54,060 bases of DNA, taken from Gammaproteobacteria bacterium (GTDB taxonomy: Bacteria; Pseudomonadota; Gammaproteobacteria; Pseudomonadales; Pseudohongiellaceae). The position numbers were made by a program, and so were the translations under genes. The notes beneath the pieces were generated by a model, which saw only the letters and a list, made by a program, of their open reading frames with translations, was not told the DNA's origin and searched no databases. The stretch spans positions 1 through 54,060 of the forward strand of contig JAPKAI010000008.1 of assembly GCA_028825335.1 (NCBI GenBank). The letters are read 5' to 3'. How positions within the stretch are numbered: the stretch's first letter is position 1; the number at the start of each line of letters is the position of its first letter. This document shows, one piece after another, positions 51,159 to 54,060 of this stretch.

Positions 51159-51728
51159 ATGTCACTGCAGCATTCGATTCATTCTTGGCTAAAGACTCTA
51201 TTGAGCGCTGAACTTCTCGTGCTCGTAATTCTATCCAATGGCGCGATCTTCAATGGTGGCGTTCAGGCCAAAAATAAGGATCACACCACCATAAGACTGC
51301 TCAAAGAAGTTGTGCCGGGCTCGGATAGCTTTTCCGAGAAGGAAGGTGAGGTTCCCGTGTACAAGGCCTATAAGACTGACTCAGACACTGGCGAGCAGAC
51401 CCTGATCGGCTATGCCTTCGTCTCCGCCGACACCCATCCGGAGCCTAGCGGTTACAGCAGCCAGATCGACAGCCTCATCGGCATGGATCTGGACGGCAAC
51501 ATTATTGGCTTAAAGGTCATCTATTACAAAGAATCCCTGCGCCACACCTGGGGAGATTTCTTCGCCTGGGATGGCTATGAAGAACAGTTCGTCGGTAAAC
51601 GCGCCGAACAGCGATTCCAGATTGGCAACGACATAGACGGCATCGTGAAGGCCACAATCTCAAGCAAAGCCATGGCCCGGGGTGTTAGGCACTCTGTCCG
51701 CGCTGTTACCCTTGAGTATCTGCGCTAG
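51159..51728 (+). CDS. Exported FMN-binding domain protein
   Basis: 189 residues with an N-terminal signal or anchor (LSAELLVLVILSNGAIFNGG). The rest is one FMN-binding domain as in RnfG, NqrC and NosR: VVPGSDSFSEKEGEVPVYKA, IGYAFVSADTHPEPSGYSSQ, IDSLIGMDLDGNIIGLKVIY and DGIVKATISSKAMARGVRHS. In relatives a Thr in the last motif (consensus S-G-A-T) carries the flavin by a phosphoester bond; here K-A-T-I-S-S keeps the Thr. It could transfer electrons in the periplasm. It precedes the cyclase gene on the same strand by 125 bp. Confidence 0.82.
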   Translation: MSLQHSIHSWLKTLLSAELLVLVILSNGAIFNGGVQAKNKDHTTIRLLKEVVPGSDSFSEKEGEVPVYKAYKTDSDTGEQTLIGYAFVSADTHPEPSGYSSQIDSLIGMDLDGNIIGLKVIYYKESLRHTWGDFFAWDGYEEQFVGKRAEQRFQIGNDIDGIVKATISSKAMARGVRHSVRAVTLEYLR

Positions 51729-51853
51729 TTCTTGCTCGCCAAAACATAAGAAGACTTCGCAAAAACAATTACTCCTTGCTTGATAGAGCTAGACTCTCTC
51801 GCGCAAGCTCTCTATTCTGGATTGAAATTCGCTCACCTGAAAAGGGTATCCTC

Positions 51854-52909
51854 ATGCGCAAAACCTTCAAGTCTGTTAAATCACTCGCTAGCATCGGTAG
51901 TGTTTGTGCCGCCATGTTTACAATTAGTGCGGCCCATGCTCAGCCGTTTGAGGCACACCCTTCAACGCAGGAGGAGTCGATCAAGGTGACCCTGGAAACG
52001 CTTGCTGGCTGGGAGCAGGAGCTCTCCAACTGGGGACGCTGGGGACCTGATGACCAGCGCGGCACCCTTAACCTGATTACGGCTGCGAAGACTAAAGAGG
52101 CCGCCTCCTTGGTGCGCTCTGGCGAAAGCGTGACCTTGCAGCACTTCGTGACCACCGAGCCGCCCGCAATAGACAGCGCCGCCTTCGGCCCTACCGATCA
52201 TTGGATGAGCCGAATAGACCCAGTCACCGGCGAGCCTTCCTTCGCCCTGGATGAGATTCAGTTCTCTCTGCACGACGGCATGTTGTCTCATCTGGATGCA
52301 CTGTGTCATTACCGCACTGAGATCGATGGCGAATACATTATCTTCAACGGCTACCCCCAGAACCTCACCGCCACTGGTTGTGAGGATCTAGCTATCGATC
52401 GCATGGGCACCTCTTATGTGACTCGCGGCATTCTGGTGGACATGCCTTTGATGCGCGGCGTCGAATGGCTGGACCCGAGCACCCCCATCTATGTAGAAGA
52501 CCTGCTCGCTTGGGAAGAATTTGCCGGTGTAACTATTAGCAGCGGCGACGCCTTATTCGTTCGCACTGGACGCTGGGCCATGCGCGATACAGAAGGTCCT
52601 TGGCAATACGGCCAGGCCGGTGCAGGTTTACATGCCTCGGTCCTGCCCTTTCTGCGCGAGCGCGATGTAGCGATATTAATTGGTGATGCGGTGAATGATG
52701 TGCAGCCTTCCGGCGTGGCGGGAATCAATAGGCCCATACACCAACTAACTCAGGTGAACTTAGGCCTGCCGATCGTAGACAATGGCTACATGAAAGACGT
52801 AGCAGAGACTGCAGCGCGATTGCAGCGCTGGGAATTTATGACGTCTATTCAGATCAATCCGATCAAAGGCGGGACAGCGAGCCCCTTTAACGCTCTGGCG
52901 ACTTTTTAA
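51854..52909 (+). CDS. Exported cyclase-family hydrolase (kynurenine formamidase-like fold)
   Basis: 351 residues from the ATG at 51854, with AAGGG upstream; the frame is open further up but the signal peptide (SVCAAMFTISAAHAQ) starts after this ATG. WGRWGPDDQRGTLNLITAAK is the family opening, and the metal motif HDGMLSHLDALCH with His 140, 146, Asp 148 and His 152 corresponds to the H-x-G-T-H-x-D-x-x-x-H of PF04199. VRTGRWAMRDTEGPWQYGQA and LIGDAVNDVQPSG are typical of the bacterial branch with unknown substrates. It presumably hydrolyses a cyclic or formylated compound in the periplasm. It converges with a lipoprotein gene 22 bp away. Confidence 0.85.
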   Translation: MRKTFKSVKSLASIGSVCAAMFTISAAHAQPFEAHPSTQEESIKVTLETLAGWEQELSNWGRWGPDDQRGTLNLITAAKTKEAASLVRSGESVTLQHFVTTEPPAIDSAAFGPTDHWMSRIDPVTGEPSFALDEIQFSLHDGMLSHLDALCHYRTEIDGEYIIFNGYPQNLTATGCEDLAIDRMGTSYVTRGILVDMPLMRGVEWLDPSTPIYVEDLLAWEEFAGVTISSGDALFVRTGRWAMRDTEGPWQYGQAGAGLHASVLPFLRERDVAILIGDAVNDVQPSGVAGINRPIHQLTQVNLGLPIVDNGYMKDVAETAARLQRWEFMTSIQINPIKGGTASPFNALATF

Positions 52910-52930
52910 GCTGCCCGCAAGTTAGGTCGC

Positions 52931-53503
52931 TCAGCGCGGATAAGCATCGCTCGCAGCAAAGCGTCGATAACCCTCGGCCATAGCTTGCGCGCAGTCGCCT
53001 GGTGTAGGTCCACCCGCGAAGAAACCTTCGCAAGGCTGTGCTATTAATTCCGGCATGTTGCTACGCACCCAATCCCGTGCTTGGTAATAGATTGGTATAT
53101 CGTTAGAGCTAGTTTCCACGGAAGTCACCCTCCCCTCTTCAAAGGCAATCTCGAAAGTATCGGTAACAAAGAAGTCGACAGCAAGCGCTAACATCGGATC
53201 GTCCTTTACCGCAATGGGGCAGCTAACTATGTTCGATGATTTGACCGCACAGTGTTTGCGTTCCACGATCTCGTAATTTCCACCTTTAGCCCAACCTTGG
53301 TAATACAAGAGTGGCTCTTTTGAGTCCTCTGCACGCGCTAACGCCTGCTCGAGACGCACGCTGTCGAAAGAATAGAAGTCATCGATCAGGAACTCTGCGA
53401 TAGGCAGTAAGGCTTCAGTGTCAGCAGCAGAGATCGAATTTTCAGTTAAAGTACATGCCTGCAAACCCGCCACTAGAACGATTACCTTGAGTAGTCTTCT
53501 CAT
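52931..53503 (-). CDS. Hypothetical lipoprotein
   Basis: 190 residues with the signal LKVIVLVAGLQACTLTE, whose LQAC can serve as a lipobox. The mature part has alternating helices and strands (LLPIAEFLIDDFYSFDSVRL, YYQGWAKGGNYEIVERKHC, ALAVDFFVTDTFEIAFEEG) and four further Cys that could form two disulfides. No family was recognised. It lies 3 bp downstream of the sterol-desaturase-type gene on the same strand and is likely its operon partner, so a role at the envelope with a modified lipid is possible. Confidence 0.6.
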   Translation of the reverse strand: MRRLLKVIVLVAGLQACTLTENSISAADTEALLPIAEFLIDDFYSFDSVRLEQALARAEDSKEPLLYYQGWAKGGNYEIVERKHCAVKSSNIVSCPIAVKDDPMLALAVDFFVTDTFEIAFEEGRVTSVETSSNDIPIYYQARDWVRSNMPELIAQPCEGFFAGGPTPGDCAQAMAEGYRRFAASDAYPR

Positions 53504-53506
53504 GAT

Positions 53507-54060
53507 TCAGAGTTCTCGTAGAGCTTGGTCTGACTTGAAAGGAATAAGGAGCTGAGTAACTATCGAGAGTTTTTCACCGGTGCCATTGCCTACCCGCTCA
53601 ATATGATTTTTCCCAGAAAATGTTCCGAATAGGCGGTCCCATATAATGACCGTACTGCCGAAATTGGTATTGCTCTCTTTGTAGATGCAGGAATGGTGCA
53701 GCTGATGCCATTCGGGTGTGTTGAACAGCCAACCAAACACGCCAGAGACTAATGGTAAATTGCTGTGGCATAGGTGTACCGTATTGAGACGAAATACGAC
53801 TACTACTGCCACCACTTCAGCGCTGGCACCTAAAAACGCCAAGGCAACTGCAGATCCTAAATTCAAACCGAGGAATTCCAGCGGGTGAGTACGCTCCGCC
53901 CTGGCCACGCTCATCTTCGTAATGTGGTGATGCGTTGCATGGATTCGCCAGAGAAACATGAAGCGATGCTGTAGGCGATGCGCCCAATAGCCAATGAATT
54001 CCGCAGCGAAAATAGCTATGAATGCTGCTACTAAAAGACCGCCCGTTGTCTCAGCTTCTA
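53507..54060 (-). CDS. Sterol desaturase/fatty acid hydroxylase family protein, cut by window end
   Basis: The minus-strand frame is open to the right edge, so the true start is outside; 184 C-terminal codons are visible. FIGYWAHRLQHRFMFLWRIH and ATHHHITKMSVARAERTHP hold the first two His clusters, and FNTPEWHQLHHSCIYKES the third. This is the di-iron membrane hydroxylase family, here in a shorter version than the gene at 15614-16711 and not its close paralogue. Expected location is the inner membrane, expected substrates are fatty acids, carotenoids or sterol-like lipids. The following lipoprotein gene starts 3 bp after its stop. Confidence 0.85.
   Translation of the reverse strand, partial: EAETTGGLLVAAFIAIFAAEFIGYWAHRLQHRFMFLWRIHATHHHITKMSVARAERTHPLEFLGLNLGSAVALAFLGASAEVVAVVVVFRLNTVHLCHSNLPLVSGVFGWLFNTPEWHQLHHSCIYKESNTNFGSTVIIWDRLFGTFSGKNHIERVGNGTGEKLSIVTQLLIPFKSDQALREL

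Noticed and set aside
51159..51728. RnfG or NqrC as the name of the FMN-binding protein
   Set aside because: No other rnf or nqr genes are adjacent; only the domain is supported.
1..54060. CRISPR arrays, tRNA or rRNA genes, prophage or intact insertion sequences
   Set aside because: No regular spaced repeats, cloverleaf-like sequences, ribosomal segments, transposase or integrase frames were recognised on reading either strand.

Overview
The window looks like a chromosomal segment of a free-living, probably marine, heterotrophic gammaproteobacterium. The grounds are family content and style, not a marker gene: SapC, DUF2288, TerB, an AlgE-like outer-membrane barrel, Tat and lipoprotein exports, roughly 50% GC, Shine-Dalgarno starts and ATGA overlaps inside operons. 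No rRNA, tRNA, CRISPR array, integrase or intact insertion sequence was seen. The gene set is strongly biased to exported redox enzymes.

Layout. 1-6.1 kb: 3' end of an amidohydrolase, a class V (serine/ureidoglycine-glyoxylate type) aminotransferase, a GntP-type permease and, convergent, a large FAD plus Fe-S dehydrogenase of the YdiJ/D-2-hydroxyglutarate type; together an organic-acid and glyoxylate module. 6.3-12.4 kb: three molybdoenzymes in a row: SoxC with a short mono-haem SoxD-like cytochrome; a membrane cytochrome b coupled to a Tat-exported, lipobox-bearing sulfite-oxidase-fold protein; and an orphan xanthine-dehydrogenase-family Mo subunit closed by a strong terminator. 12.4-16.7 kb: a solute-binding lipoprotein, an amidase, and a sterol-desaturase-type hydroxylase coupled to an unknown membrane protein. 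17-25.2 kb: three paralogous PQQ-type beta-propeller dehydrogenases, a D-Ala-D-Ala carboxypeptidase with a decayed partial copy beside it, and a secreted bicupin. 25.3-36.7 kb: three paralogues of an exported family of unknown function ending in an ACHEGNY motif, a GlcG-like protein, an APC permease, two c-haem proteins (one a multidomain lipoprotein), a YkgJ-type cysteine-cluster protein and a gamma-glutamyltransferase.

36.9-41.8 kb: a frameshifted MerR regulator remnant, then a minus-strand operon for an exported three-subunit molybdenum hydroxylase (Tat 2Fe-2S, Mo and FAD subunits) with two small genes downstream. 42-47.2 kb: a metallo-beta-lactamase-fold protein with a degenerate metal motif, a GH88/105-like hydrolase, small lipoproteins, a remnant of a dihydrolipoyl-dehydrogenase C-terminus, a 59-residue membrane protein and the AlgE-like barrel. 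47.3-54 kb: SapC, small hypothetical genes including a 30-codon zinc-ribbon-like ORF, DUF2288 plus a family III CoA-transferase, TerB, an FMN-binding protein, an exported cyclase-family hydrolase, a lipoprotein and a second sterol-desaturase gene cut by the window end.

How the parts work together is inference: most gene products carry export signals and most have redox cofactors (Mo, PQQ, FAD, Fe-S, haem), so the region suggests periplasmic oxidation of small organic or sulfur compounds feeding electrons to c- and b-type cytochromes, with cytoplasmic enzymes processing the resulting acids. The best candidates for undescribed biology are the ACHEGNY family next to the PQQ propellers, and the hybrid SoxCD plus cytochrome b/Mo-lipoprotein block. 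Two dispersed short repeat families, one of which forms terminators, are also present.
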